Notes under the pieces: generated by a model | The model's input: the letters and a program-made list of their open reading frames with translations, nothing else | The model's database searches: none | Told to the model about the DNA's origin: nothing | NCBI RefSeq assembly: GCF_026626305.1 | Contig: NZ_JAPNUE010000004.1 | Location: 1 to 64,000, forward strand | Direction: 5' to 3' | DNA from: Frigidibacter sp. RF13 | GTDB lineage: Bacteria > Pseudomonadota > Alphaproteobacteria > Rhodobacterales > Rhodobacteraceae | Length of the DNA: 64,000 bases | Part shown: in pieces, positions 7,942-17,246 of the stretch | How positions within the stretch are numbered: the stretch's first letter is position 1 | Layout: each line of letters begins with the position of its first letter | Made by a program: the position numbers and the translations under genes

Positions 7942-8679
7942 ATGTTCGATCTGACGGGTAAGACGGCGCTGGTGACCGGCGCTTCGGGCGGCATCGGCGG
8001 CGCGATCGCGCGGGCACTGCATCAGGCGGGGGCGACAGTGGCGCTGTCCGGAACGCGCGAGGGGCCGCTCAATGACCTGGCGGCGGAGCTTGGCAAGCGT
8101 GTCCATGTGCTAACCTGCAACCTTGCCGATCCCGCCTCGGTCGAGGCGTTGCCCAAGGCGGCGGCGGAAGCGATGGGCGGGGTCGACATCCTGGTGAACA
8201 ATGCGGGCATCACCCGCGACAATCTCTTCATGCGCATGTCGGACGAGGAATGGGCTTCAGTCCTTGACGTGAACCTGACCGCATCCTTCCGCCTCTGCCG
8301 CGGGGTTCTGCGCGGCATGATGAAGGCGCGCTGGGGGCGGATCGTGAATATATCCTCGGTCGTAGGGCTGGAGGGCAACCCGGGTCAGGCGAATTACGCG
8401 GCCTCGAAGGCGGGGCTTGAAGGCATGTCGAAATCGCTCGCCAAGGAAGTGGCGAGCCGCAATATCACGGTCAATTGCGTGGCGCCCGGTTTCATAACCA
8501 CGGCAATGACCGAAAAGCTGAACGACGATCAGAAGAACACCATTCTCGTGCAGGTTCCGGCCGGGCGCATGGGGGAGGCGGACGAGGTCGCGGCGGCGGT
8601 GCTGTATCTTGCCAGCAACGAAGCGGCTTACGTAACCGGAGCAGTCTTGCATGTGAACGGCGGTATGGCAATGCTGTGA
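7942..8679 (+). CDS. fabG: 3-oxoacyl-[ACP] reductase
   Basis: FabG reduces 3-oxoacyl-ACP to 3-hydroxyacyl-ACP with NADPH. The 245-residue short-chain dehydrogenase has the cofactor motif TGASGGIG (12-19), NNAG (86-89) and the catalytic triad Ser139, Tyr152, Lys156 (YAASK), all intact. The C-terminus (HVNGGMAML) is the standard FabG ending. It is downstream of fabD in the same direction. acpP would normally come next but is displaced to 35.8 kb. Identification is secure from sequence and neighbour. Confidence 0.96.
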   Translation: MFDLTGKTALVTGASGGIGGAIARALHQAGATVALSGTREGPLNDLAAELGKRVHVLTCNLADPASVEALPKAAAEAMGGVDILVNNAGITRDNLFMRMSDEEWASVLDVNLTASFRLCRGVLRGMMKARWGRIVNISSVVGLEGNPGQANYAASKAGLEGMSKSLAKEVASRNITVNCVAPGFITTAMTEKLNDDQKNTILVQVPAGRMGEADEVAAAVLYLASNEAAYVTGAVLHVNGGMAML

Positions 8680-8746
8680 AACCGGGCTGCCCAAGGGGGC
8701 GGGCGGCCTGCTAAATTTGTCTGTGGCTTGAGTTACGGAGACGGAG

Positions 8747-11542
8747 ATGTGCTTGCGCCCCCTCGCAGCAGTTGCGGTTCTATTGGCCGCGCTTTTCCAG
8801 ATGTCATCGCCCGCGCGGGCGGACTATGAAAATCTGATCGGCCCGCTTGGCGGTGCGCTTGGCCAGCAGTTGCTGAGGGATTGGCAGGCCGGTGCCGAGG
8901 GCGACTGGTTCGTTCTGCGTAACACGCAGGCTGACAATTCCGAACAGGCGCTGACCGTCGCGCTCGGGCCCGCGCCAGAGAATGGCCGCCTGACATCGGT
9001 CAACGTCTCGCTTTCGTCGCAGGAAAATACCGCATCGGTCGGCATCCTTGTGCGCAATCAGCCCGCAGGCAGCTTGTGCCTGATGGAGGTTACCGCCTCT
9101 GCCTCGGCTAGTCTCTTCTGCGTGGTCGATAAGCAGTATCAGGAAATCGCGACGGTCCCGAATGCCGCCAAGCTCGACGGCAGCGATGTAATCGAGATGG
9201 TGGATGTGCCAGGTGGCGCGCGGTTCTACCTGAACGGCCAGACGATCGGCGATCTGAAAGGGTCTGCCGCCCTCGGCTCCGAGATCGGTATCATGGCGTA
9301 CGACCGAGGCACGTTCGGCATCGCTGATTTCCGCGTCTCGCTACTGGATGCGAATGGCAATGTGGTGGGCGACGCCACTGCGGGGGGCGGCGGCGGTGGG
9401 GGCGGGTTGCCACCGAAAGGTGGCGCGGCTGGCGGCGGCGCGCAGGGTGGTGGTGCCTCGGGCGGCGCGACCGCTGGCGGAGGCGCACCGACGCTGGACT
9501 CGATCATGGGTCCGCTTGCCGCGACGATCTCAAATTCGCAGAAGCGCGATGGCTGGGATCTTTACCTCAAGGATGACTGGCTGGTGATGGAAAATGCGAC
9601 CGTCGCCTCCAGCGAGAACTATTTTGCCGTGCCGGCGGGGCCGGTCGGCAATGACGGTCGCTCGGCGCGCATCAATGTCGCGATCGCGCCGTTGGACGGT
9701 CAGCGGATCGAAGACATGCCCTATTCCGCCGTGGGCATCATTGCCGAGAACCGGCAAGCCAAGACCTCGTGCCTGGGCGAGATCACCGGTGCGGGCGACG
9801 CGCTGATGCTGTGTTTCGGTGCGGACGGCAAGGCAAACGAGATCGGTCGCCTGAAGGGGGTCGCCAAACATGATGGCTCTGACGTGGTCGAGCTGCTGGA
9901 ACTGCCCGGCGTTGCGCAGTTTTTGGTGAACGGGCAGGTCGTGGGTCAGGTCGAGAACAATTCGGCCTTCGGGGCCGATATCGGGGTTCTGGCGTACGAG
10001 CGGGGCCGGTTCTATCTGGGCGGTTTCACCATCACCAATGGTCTGGGGCAGAGCGGAGGCGCGCCCGCGCAGGGTGGCGGCAGCGGTTCCGGTGGCGGCG
10101 CGCAAGGTGGCCTTACTGGGCCGCTGCCGATGTTTGACGGCGATAGCGGGCGGATCACCTCGACCTATCTCGGTGTGATGACGGGCATCTTCCTGCACGA
10201 GTTTGGTCATGCGCTGATCGGCGAATTGCAGATCCCCTCGACCGGGCCGGAAGAGGACGCGGTCGATATCTTCTCGGCCCTGCGCATCTCCTCGCCCGCG
10301 GCGCTGGAAGGGCCGAGCGCGGACGCAACGAAATTGAACGAGGACATGGCGCTTTATGCCGCCCTGCAATGGTATTACTCGGGCATGGTCCAGGCGCAGA
10401 GCGGCGGAGCTGATGTGCCCTGGCAGGATGAACATACCGCCGACCTGAAACGCTTCCGCAACACGTTCTGCGTGATGTACGGCGGTAATCCCGATCTCTT
10501 CGCGCCGATCGCCCAGCAGGTGGGGATGGACGAGCGCACGCTTTACCGCTGCGAGGAGGAATTCACCAAGCAGAACCGCGCCTGGCGGACGATCCTTGCC
10601 CCCCATACCCGTGTGTCGGCCACCCACCCGGAAGGTCTGCAGCCCGCCGACGCGCCGGGCGCTGCCATCACCGCTCGGTTCGAGCCCTCGCGCACGCGGG
10701 TGGGTGACATGGTCAAGGCCATCATCGGCGACAGCGGCACCTTCCAGGGCTATGTCGACGGGCTGTCGGCCGATTTCGTGCTGCCGCGCCCGATCGAGGT
10801 GATCTATCGCGACTGCGACGAGTTGAACGCCTGGTATGATCCGCGCGAGGGCACGATCACCATGTGCTACAATCTTGTCGAATATATCATCGTGATGATC
10901 TCGGACATCGAGATGGGCACGGTGAACGGCGCGGAGAAAGCATCGGCGCCCGCGCCAGCCGGTGGTGGGAACAACCCGTTCGCTGGTGGCGGATCGGGTG
11001 GGTCGGGTGGCACCAATCCCTTCGGCGGCAACGGCGCAACCTCGGGCGGCGCCAATCCGTTCGGCGGCGGGGGTGGGGCTGCCCCGGCGGCGCCAGCCTT
11101 TGATGAGTTGCAGGACATGGGCGTGCCGGAGACGCGCGAACTGTTCCTCGCGCCCTACCGGGGCGCGACACCGGTGTCGAACCCGTTCGCTCAGGTTCTC
11201 ACGACCGAGGATCTTGCGGGCATGATCAATGGCGGCGGCGGCATGCTACTGATCGATACCAACGGGCGGGGCGACAGCCTGCCCAATGCGATTGTGGTCA
11301 CGGACGCTGGCCGCGACGGCAGCCTGCGCGACAATTTCCAGAAGATGATCGACGAGTTCCTGCGCGACCAGACCGGCGGGAACAACCAGTTGCCGGTGGT
11401 CTTCTTCGGTTCGGGCGTGCAGGATCGGTCGGCCTATAATGCGGCGCTGCGGGCCGGAGCGATCGGCTGGAACGCGCTTTGGTATCGGGGCGGGATCGAG
11501 GCCTGGACGGCGAACGGCCTGCCGCTCTATCCGCCGAAATAG
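8747..11542 (+). CDS. Exported mosaic protein: duplicated domain, DUF4344 metallopeptidase-like domain, degenerate rhodanese
   Basis: A 931-residue exported protein with a Sec signal peptide cleaved near Ala25 (SSPARA). Residues 26-205 and 248-431 are homologous copies of one beta-rich domain; both contain DGSDV, a LNGQ or VNGQ turn and a GIMAYDRG or GVLAYERG strand. They are separated by Gly-rich linkers. Residues about 455-740 resemble DUF4344, a putative zinc metallopeptidase, with HEFGH at 484-488. Another Gly/Asn/Pro-rich linker (about 745-785) precedes a rhodanese-like domain ending in YRGGIEAW near 913. The expected catalytic Cys is absent from its FFGSGVQDRSAYNAA segment, so sulfur transfer is unlikely. 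A role in the periplasm or outside the cell is inferred. The gene follows fabG, where acpP would be expected. Confidence 0.75.
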   Translation: MCLRPLAAVAVLLAALFQMSSPARADYENLIGPLGGALGQQLLRDWQAGAEGDWFVLRNTQADNSEQALTVALGPAPENGRLTSVNVSLSSQENTASVGILVRNQPAGSLCLMEVTASASASLFCVVDKQYQEIATVPNAAKLDGSDVIEMVDVPGGARFYLNGQTIGDLKGSAALGSEIGIMAYDRGTFGIADFRVSLLDANGNVVGDATAGGGGGGGGLPPKGGAAGGGAQGGGASGGATAGGGAPTLDSIMGPLAATISNSQKRDGWDLYLKDDWLVMENATVASSENYFAVPAGPVGNDGRSARINVAIAPLDGQRIEDMPYSAVGIIAENRQAKTSCLGEITGAGDALMLCFGADGKANEIGRLKGVAKHDGSDVVELLELPGVAQFLVNGQVVGQVENNSAFGADIGVLAYERGRFYLGGFTITNGLGQSGGAPAQGGGSGSGGGAQGGLTGPLPMFDGDSGRITSTYLGVMTGIFLHEFGHALIGELQIPSTGPEEDAVDIFSALRISSPAALEGPSADATKLNEDMALYAALQWYYSGMVQAQSGGADVPWQDEHTADLKRFRNTFCVMYGGNPDLFAPIAQQVGMDERTLYRCEEEFTKQNRAWRTILAPHTRVSATHPEGLQPADAPGAAITARFEPSRTRVGDMVKAIIGDSGTFQGYVDGLSADFVLPRPIEVIYRDCDELNAWYDPREGTITMCYNLVEYIIVMISDIEMGTVNGAEKASAPAPAGGGNNPFAGGGSGGSGGTNPFGGNGATSGGANPFGGGGGAAPAAPAFDELQDMGVPETRELFLAPYRGATPVSNPFAQVLTTEDLAGMINGGGGMLLIDTNGRGDSLPNAIVVTDAGRDGSLRDNFQKMIDEFLRDQTGGNNQLPVVFFGSGVQDRSAYNAALRAGAIGWNALWYRGGIEAWTANGLPLYPPK

Positions 11543-11551
11543 CGCGCGGCG

Positions 11552-13312
11552 TCAGGCGGCGCCCGCCTGTGCGCGCAGCAGATCGAAGATCGCGGCCCGT
11601 TCGTCATGGACGAGCAGCAGCGCGAGATCGCCCGGTTGAAGCCGGGCGACGATCTTGCCCGCGCCGTCGGCGGGGCTGGCCGCGGGCAGGATCTGGTCTT
11701 CGGTCAGACCGCAGTCTTGGCAGGCGCGGCGGATCAGGGCGGGGACTTCGCCCGGTGCCCGGCCGCGCAGATATTTCGGGTTTTCGGCGGCCACGACCGT
11801 ATCGGGGCGAAGCGCGAAGAGGCCGCGCGTCAGGGCGGCGATATCCTCGTCCGACCGGTCGCCCGCATGGCTGATCAGTGCGAAGCGGCGCTTGGCGGGA
11901 AGGGCGGCCAGGGCCGAGGTGATCGCGGCGATGGAATGCGGATTATGCGCGAAATCGACGAAGACCCGCGCGCCGTTCACCGTGAATTCGTTGGCGCGGC
12001 CGGGATTGTCGGTCGGGTCGCTGCGGAAGCTGGTCAGCACCTTGCGGATCGCCGTGTCAGCGAGGCCGAGCGCGCGGGCGGCAAGGGCTGCGGCAAGCGC
12101 ATTCTCGATATTGTAGCGGGCAGCACCCCCGAGGGTGAGCGGCACATCTGCGGCCGCGACAAGCGCGGTCTCTTCGGTGCCGTCGGAGAGGTGAACCATA
12201 CCATCCGCAAGCCAGCCACAGGGGCGGGCTTCTGCCCGCGCATGGCTGATCAGTGGATTTTCCGCGCTCAGTGAGAACCAGACCGGCCGGGTATCAAGCA
12301 AGCTCGCGGTGGTGACCACCATAGGGTCGTCGGCATTGAGGATCAGCTGCCCGCCCGGGGCGAGGGCGCGGTGGACCGAAAGCTTGACCTGCGCCAGTTC
12401 CGGCACGGTGGTGATGCCGTACTGGCCGAGATGGTCGGCGGCGACATTGGTGACAACGGCGGCGCGGGCGCGGGTGACGGGCAGGCCGCGCCGGAGGATG
12501 CCGCCGCGTGCGACCTCGAGAACCCCGATTTCCAGCCGCTTGTCGCGCAGAAGAAGGCGCGCGCCTGCCGGACCGGAATAGTCACCGCGATCAAGCACTT
12601 CGTCGCCGACTTTCACGAATTCGGTCGAGGAAAGGCCCGAGACCTTGCCCGCGGCTGCGCCCATAGCGGCGATCAGGCGGGTGGTCGTCGTCTTGCCGTT
12701 AGTGCCGGTGACGAGCGCGAGAGGGATGTCGTGCAGGCGCGCCCAGTCCGGGGCGGCGGGCAGCGCGTCCGAGGCCCAGGTCGCGGATCCGGTACCATGG
12801 CCCAGCGTCAGCGCATCGTCATCGAGCAGCCGGTCGATGCCGCGCCGGGCCGCCTCCGCGGTCAGCGTGGTGAGGGCGGTAGACCGTTCCATTCCGCTGA
12901 TGCGGATCAGCTCGGTGGCAAGCGCCTCAGGCGCCATCGCGGGGAGGCCGAGAAGGCCGGTCGCGGTCAGGTACCATGCGGCCTCGATCACATAGGCGGC
13001 CGTGAAGAGCTGGTCGACCGGGGCCGGAAAATAGAGGCTGCCGCCACCGTCGAACGGGCGCAGTCGAAGGCCGGACTGCGGAAGACCGAGAGGATCGAGG
13101 AAATGGCGTACATGACCCGACCAGAGCGAGAGGACCTCCGCCGGATCGTGGCAGGTGACCAGACAGTCGCCGACCGCCCCCGGCTCCGACCCGTAAAGGT
13201 TGGGGCCGAGAAGTCTGCGGCAGCCGTCAAGCATCAGCCCCGGGTGCTCCGGAATCGGGAGGACCAGTGCCTCCTGCAGTTCCTCTGATCGTATCACCGA
13301 GAGTTCCGTCAA
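11552..13312 (-). CDS. Mur ligase-type cyanophycin synthetase homologue lacking ATP-grasp (CphA2-like)
   Basis: A 586-residue relative of cyanophycin synthetase. Residues 1-190 resemble its N-terminal part; residues 195-586 are a Mur ligase domain with the P-loop TGTNGKTTT (202-210), EVARGG and a C-terminal FVDFAHNPHS segment. The roughly 300-residue ATP-grasp that adds aspartate in CphA is missing, so only one ATP-driven ligation is possible. By analogy with cyanobacterial CphA2, which joins beta-Asp-Arg dipeptides, dipeptide re-use is a plausible role; that is inference. The start appears to be a TTG at 13312 overlapping the cphA stop, so the two are translationally coupled. The GTG at 13297 is an alternative. 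Confidence 0.75.
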   Translation of the reverse strand: MTELSVIRSEELQEALVLPIPEHPGLMLDGCRRLLGPNLYGSEPGAVGDCLVTCHDPAEVLSLWSGHVRHFLDPLGLPQSGLRLRPFDGGGSLYFPAPVDQLFTAAYVIEAAWYLTATGLLGLPAMAPEALATELIRISGMERSTALTTLTAEAARRGIDRLLDDDALTLGHGTGSATWASDALPAAPDWARLHDIPLALVTGTNGKTTTTRLIAAMGAAAGKVSGLSSTEFVKVGDEVLDRGDYSGPAGARLLLRDKRLEIGVLEVARGGILRRGLPVTRARAAVVTNVAADHLGQYGITTVPELAQVKLSVHRALAPGGQLILNADDPMVVTTASLLDTRPVWFSLSAENPLISHARAEARPCGWLADGMVHLSDGTEETALVAAADVPLTLGGAARYNIENALAAALAARALGLADTAIRKVLTSFRSDPTDNPGRANEFTVNGARVFVDFAHNPHSIAAITSALAALPAKRRFALISHAGDRSDEDIAALTRGLFALRPDTVVAAENPKYLRGRAPGEVPALIRRACQDCGLTEDQILPAASPADGAGKIVARLQPGDLALLLVHDERAAIFDLLRAQAGAA

Positions 13313-16113
13313 TCGGCTTCTTCGGTTTCGACACGCGCGAGCCTGACGCCGCGTTCGTCGCGGATCAGCTGGTCGCCTTCGGAAATCAGCTCTTCGAACC
13401 CCGCCTGCTTAGGCTCGGGCCGTTTGGGCTTGGCCTGCAGAAGTGCTTCGCGCTCGGCCTTTTTGAAATAGATGATCTGCTTCCAGGACCGCGCGAGTTC
13501 ATCAGCGAGCACCACCAGAAGGTCGCCCGCCTGTGCCGCGGCAAGTGCGGTGTCGATTGCCTGCATCTCGCTTGGCATGAGCGAGATGCGGTCATCCTCG
13601 ACACCTGCCTTCAGAAGTTCCTCGCGCAGCATCCCGGGCACTTCCATCTCGCCCCGGCCGCGCCGGTCATCGTCGGGTTTCAGGAAATAATGGTCGAAAT
13701 GGCCCGCAAGCTCGCGCGCAGCCGCGCGGATATCCTCGTCGCGCCGGTCGCCGGGCATGGCGGCGACGATCAGGCGGCGGCCCTTCACATCCAGCCGGTC
13801 CGACAGGCTTGCCATCGCGGCAATCGCGGCGGCGTTGTGGCCGTAATCGAGGATGACCTTGAACGGATGTTCGTCATAGACGTTCGTCCGGCCCGGCACC
13901 TGGAAGAATGAGGTGTCGAAGGTTCTGAGCCCATGTCGGATATTGTCAAGATCCAACCCGAAGGCATGGGCCATTGCGCAGGCAAACATCGCATTCTGAA
14001 CATTGTAGAGCGCCTTGCCCTCAAGCGTTGCGGGGATCAGGTGCGACCAGAGGACCGGCATGTGCAGGCCGTTCGCATAGATCGTGATCATGTCGCCGTT
14101 CATGGCTTTTTCCAGCACCACGGCCCGCCCGCCCGCGCGGATATGTTCCTTGACCAACGGATGATCTGAATTGGTCGTCACATAGCAGATGTGAGTGGCG
14201 TGCGAGAAATCCGCCATCCTGAGGCAATATTTGTCGTCGGCGTTCAGAACCACCGTGTCGGTTGCGGTTTCCACCACCACACGCTTGACGACCGCCAGCT
14301 CATCCAGCGTGTTGATGCCGCCCATGCCCAGATGGTCGGAGGTCACGTTGAGGCAGGCAGAGACATCGCAGCGCTGATAACCGAGGCCGGACCGGACAAG
14401 GCCCCCCCGCGCGGTTTCCATCACCGCGAAATCGACGGATGGGTCGCGCAGCACCATCTGCGCCGAGGCGGGGCCGGTCATGTCGCCCTTCACGGTCAGC
14501 TTGCCGTCGACATAGACCCCGTCGGTCGAGGTGAGGCCCACGATCTTGCCCGAGGATTTCATGATATGGGCGAGCATCCGGCTTGTGGTGGTCTTGCCGT
14601 TCGTGCCGGTGATCGCGCCGATCGGGATGCGCGACTGTGTGCCCTTGGGGAAGAGCATGTCCATCACCTTGCCCGACACGTCGCGCGGCTTGCCTTCCGA
14701 AGGCGCCACATGCATGCGGAATCCGGGCGCGGCATTCACCTCGACGATGGCGCCGCCCACATCCTTGTAGCTCTTGGTGATGTCGGCCGTCAGGAAATCG
14801 ACCCCGCCCACATCAAGACCAACAGCCTTGATCGTGCGTTCGGCCATATCCTTGTTGTCGGGGTGGCAGACATCGGTCATGTCGATGGCCGTACCACCGG
14901 TCGAGAGGTTCGCGGTCGAGCGCAGATAGAAGGTCTCGCCCGCCGGCAGCACCGTCTGCGCGGTGTGGCCCGCAGCCTCCATCAGGCGTTCGGCCTGGCT
15001 GTCGAGTTCCAGATTTGTCAGCACCTTTTCATGGCCTATGCCCCGGCGCGGGTCAGAGTTCACGATGTCGATCAGTTCGGCAATCGTGTGCTTGCCGTCG
15101 CCCACCACATGGCCGGGTACGCGCTTGGCCACCGCGACCAGTTCACCGTTCACCACCAGCATCCGGTGATCCATGCCGGTGATGAACTGCTCGACCAGGA
15201 TGCCCCGGCTTTTCGACTGCGCCTTCGCCTCGCCGAAAGCCACCTCGACCTGTGCATCTTCGGTCAGGTTGATCGACACACCGCGGCCATGGTTGCCGTC
15301 GAGGGGCTTGACCACCACAGGATAGCCGATGCGCTTCGCCGCCCGGACCGCGTCGCGCGGCGAATAGACGAGGCGCTGTTGCGGTACCGGCAGGCCGAGG
15401 TCGTTCAGCATATTGTGCGTGTCTTCCTTGTCACAGGAAATCTCGACCGCGATATGCTTGGTCTGACTGGTGATCGTGGCCTGAATGCGCTGCTGGAACT
15501 TGCCGTGGCCGAACTGGACGAGCGAATTGTTGTTGAGCCGGATCCAGGGAATGTCACGCTCTTCCGCCGCCTTGACGAGTGATCCGGTCGAAGGGCCGAA
15601 TTCGCGGCGCTGGGCCGAAAGGACGAAGCTTTTCAGCTCTGCCGCGAAATCAAACTCCGGGTCGAAGTCATAGTCGACCTTGGCTTTCAGCGCCTCGGGC
15701 AGAAGATGCATGAGGAGCCGGATGGCGAGCGCGCCCGCATCGAGCCCCACGTCGCGCTGGCGATATTCATAGACGAGGTTGTAGCGCCCCGGCTCGCCGG
15801 TCGAGCGGGTGCGGCCGAAGGTGACGTCCGATCCCGCAACCCCTTGGATCTCCAGCGCCACATGCTCAGCCACATGGCCAAGCCAGGTTCCCTCGCCCTC
15901 GCGCAGGCGCCGGATGAAGCCGCCGGGTTCGCGGTAGGAGCAGCCATGGTCGCGCAGGCCCGGCAGGGCTTCGACCAAACCTTCGATCCAGGCATCGCCG
16001 ATCTTTGCCGACGGCCAGTCCTCCAAGACGCCCAGATCGACGACATGGCGAATGACCGGGAACCCCGCCCAGACATTCGGACCGACAAAGACGTTCGTCG
16101 AGACGATCTTCAT
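13309..16113 (-). CDS. cphA: Cyanophycin synthetase
   Basis: CphA polymerises aspartate and arginine into cyanophycin, a nitrogen-storage polymer, using two ATP-dependent sites. The 934-residue protein has the N-terminal domain (MKIVSTNVFVGPNVWAGFPV), an ATP-grasp domain at about 170-490 that adds aspartate (VKPLDGNHGRGV, EVNAAPGFRMH) and a Mur ligase domain with TGTNGKTTTS near 502 that adds arginine. It is slightly longer than typical, because of a charged tail. The ATG at 16113 is preferred: it starts the conserved domain and has a GGGGGGA site upstream. Second gene of cphB-cphA-cphA2-like; its stop overlaps the next start. Confidence 0.95.
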   Translation of the reverse strand: MKIVSTNVFVGPNVWAGFPVIRHVVDLGVLEDWPSAKIGDAWIEGLVEALPGLRDHGCSYREPGGFIRRLREGEGTWLGHVAEHVALEIQGVAGSDVTFGRTRSTGEPGRYNLVYEYRQRDVGLDAGALAIRLLMHLLPEALKAKVDYDFDPEFDFAAELKSFVLSAQRREFGPSTGSLVKAAEERDIPWIRLNNNSLVQFGHGKFQQRIQATITSQTKHIAVEISCDKEDTHNMLNDLGLPVPQQRLVYSPRDAVRAAKRIGYPVVVKPLDGNHGRGVSINLTEDAQVEVAFGEAKAQSKSRGILVEQFITGMDHRMLVVNGELVAVAKRVPGHVVGDGKHTIAELIDIVNSDPRRGIGHEKVLTNLELDSQAERLMEAAGHTAQTVLPAGETFYLRSTANLSTGGTAIDMTDVCHPDNKDMAERTIKAVGLDVGGVDFLTADITKSYKDVGGAIVEVNAAPGFRMHVAPSEGKPRDVSGKVMDMLFPKGTQSRIPIGAITGTNGKTTTSRMLAHIMKSSGKIVGLTSTDGVYVDGKLTVKGDMTGPASAQMVLRDPSVDFAVMETARGGLVRSGLGYQRCDVSACLNVTSDHLGMGGINTLDELAVVKRVVVETATDTVVLNADDKYCLRMADFSHATHICYVTTNSDHPLVKEHIRAGGRAVVLEKAMNGDMITIYANGLHMPVLWSHLIPATLEGKALYNVQNAMFACAMAHAFGLDLDNIRHGLRTFDTSFFQVPGRTNVYDEHPFKVILDYGHNAAAIAAMASLSDRLDVKGRRLIVAAMPGDRRDEDIRAAARELAGHFDHYFLKPDDDRRGRGEMEVPGMLREELLKAGVEDDRISLMPSEMQAIDTALAAAQAGDLLVVLADELARSWKQIIYFKKAEREALLQAKPKRPEPKQAGFEELISEGDQLIRDERGVRLARVETEEAD

Positions 16114-16141
16114 AGCGGTTCCCCCCTGTTGACGGCCTTGG

Positions 16142-17011
16142 TCAGCCGGTCTTGGATTTGTTCTGTAACGAGCAGAAGCCCGCCGTGTCATCCGGCGGAT
16201 AGGCATGGCGGCCGACAAGGTCATAGCGGCAGCCTTCGCCGAGCACATGGACCTTGAGACCGAGAAGCGACAGAGACTGACCGGGCGCGGCGTCCCACAT
16301 CGAGGAATGCGTCAGGCCCGAGGCGTCGACGACGGTGACGGTGCCGGACCCCACGACCTCGAACAGGCCGTCGGGACCGATGAAGGCGGCGGTATCCTCG
16401 TCGATGCCGAGGCCGATAAGAAACGGGTTGTAGGAAGACGCGGTCAGGAGGCGGCCGAGGCGGTTCCTCTCGGTGAAATGCTGGTCGATGATCACGGCAT
16501 TCGTCAGGCCGAGGCCGGGCGCGAGGCTGACGGCGCCGACGACGGGGGCGGAATTGCTCTCGCCACCCGCGATCATATGCTCCGACATGATCGAGGCGCC
16601 GGCCGACGTGCCCGCGACGGCGATGCCGGCGGCATTCCGGCGGCGGATTTTCTGGGCGATGCCCGTGCCGCCGAGGATGGTGGAGAGGCGGAGCTGGTTG
16701 CCGCCGGTGAGGAAGATGCCGGTGGCACTGTCGAGCATGTCGACATAGCGCGGATTGTCGCAGTCGGCGCGCTTGGTGATCGGCAGGAAATCCACCGCCG
16801 AGGCGCCCAAGGACTTGAAGATGCGATTATAGTCGGCGCCAGTGGTTTCCAGTTCGGACGCGGTCGGGATCACCACAATATCGGCGCCCTTGCCACCCGA
16901 AAGCTCGACGAACCGGCGATGGATGTGGCGTTCCCGGACGCGATCCTCGCCCCCGCCGATCGGGATGATGAAACCGCGGGGGCTCTCTTTCAGCACAGGC
17001 GCAGGACACAT
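16142..17011 (-). CDS. cphB: Cyanophycinase
   Basis: Cyanophycinase is a family S51 serine exopeptidase that releases beta-Asp-Arg dipeptides from cyanophycin. The 289-residue protein shows GFIIPIGGGEDR near the start, TGGNQ (102-106), the nucleophile motif GTSAGAS with Ser136 and DQHF with His178, matching the family's catalytic elements. There is no signal peptide, so it acts on cytoplasmic granules. The ATG at 17011 begins the conserved region. It is the first gene of the operon and lies 28 nt before cphA, so synthesis and degradation are encoded together. Confidence 0.94.
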   Translation of the reverse strand: MCPAPVLKESPRGFIIPIGGGEDRVRERHIHRRFVELSGGKGADIVVIPTASELETTGADYNRIFKSLGASAVDFLPITKRADCDNPRYVDMLDSATGIFLTGGNQLRLSTILGGTGIAQKIRRRNAAGIAVAGTSAGASIMSEHMIAGGESNSAPVVGAVSLAPGLGLTNAVIIDQHFTERNRLGRLLTASSYNPFLIGLGIDEDTAAFIGPDGLFEVVGSGTVTVVDASGLTHSSMWDAAPGQSLSLLGLKVHVLGEGCRYDLVGRHAYPPDDTAGFCSLQNKSKTG

Positions 17012-17166
17012 GTTACGGGACGACCCCAGCGGTGCCAGATGGCAGGTTGACTTTCCCCCCGATCGCGGCCGTGACCCAAAGGTCGCTCCGCCCCCCGATG
17101 GGTATAGTCTGGCCGAGCAATTCGGCCGCCGCAAGTGTTTTGCGCTCGGCGAAGCCACGGCGCCTC

Positions 17167-17187
17167 CTCGAGCATTTCATGCTCGAG
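17167..17187. other. Perfect hairpin between MoaD-like gene and cphB
   Basis: CTCGAGCAT (17167-17175) and ATGCTCGAG (17179-17187) form a 9-bp stem with a 3-nt loop, about 60 nt beyond the MoaD-like stop. No T-tract follows on either strand. It may end or stabilise the molybdenum hydroxylase mRNA, or be a protein site. Confidence 0.4.
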
Positions 17188-17246
17188 TCGGGCGCCGGAC
17201 CCGCGAGGAGTGCACGAGGTGCATCGACGAGCCCCCCCGTCCGGTC

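Noticed and set aside
16114-16248. An N-terminal extension of cphA
   Set aside because: The frame is open but Arg/Pro-rich and non-conserved; the ATG at 16113 has a strong ribosome site and starts the known domain.
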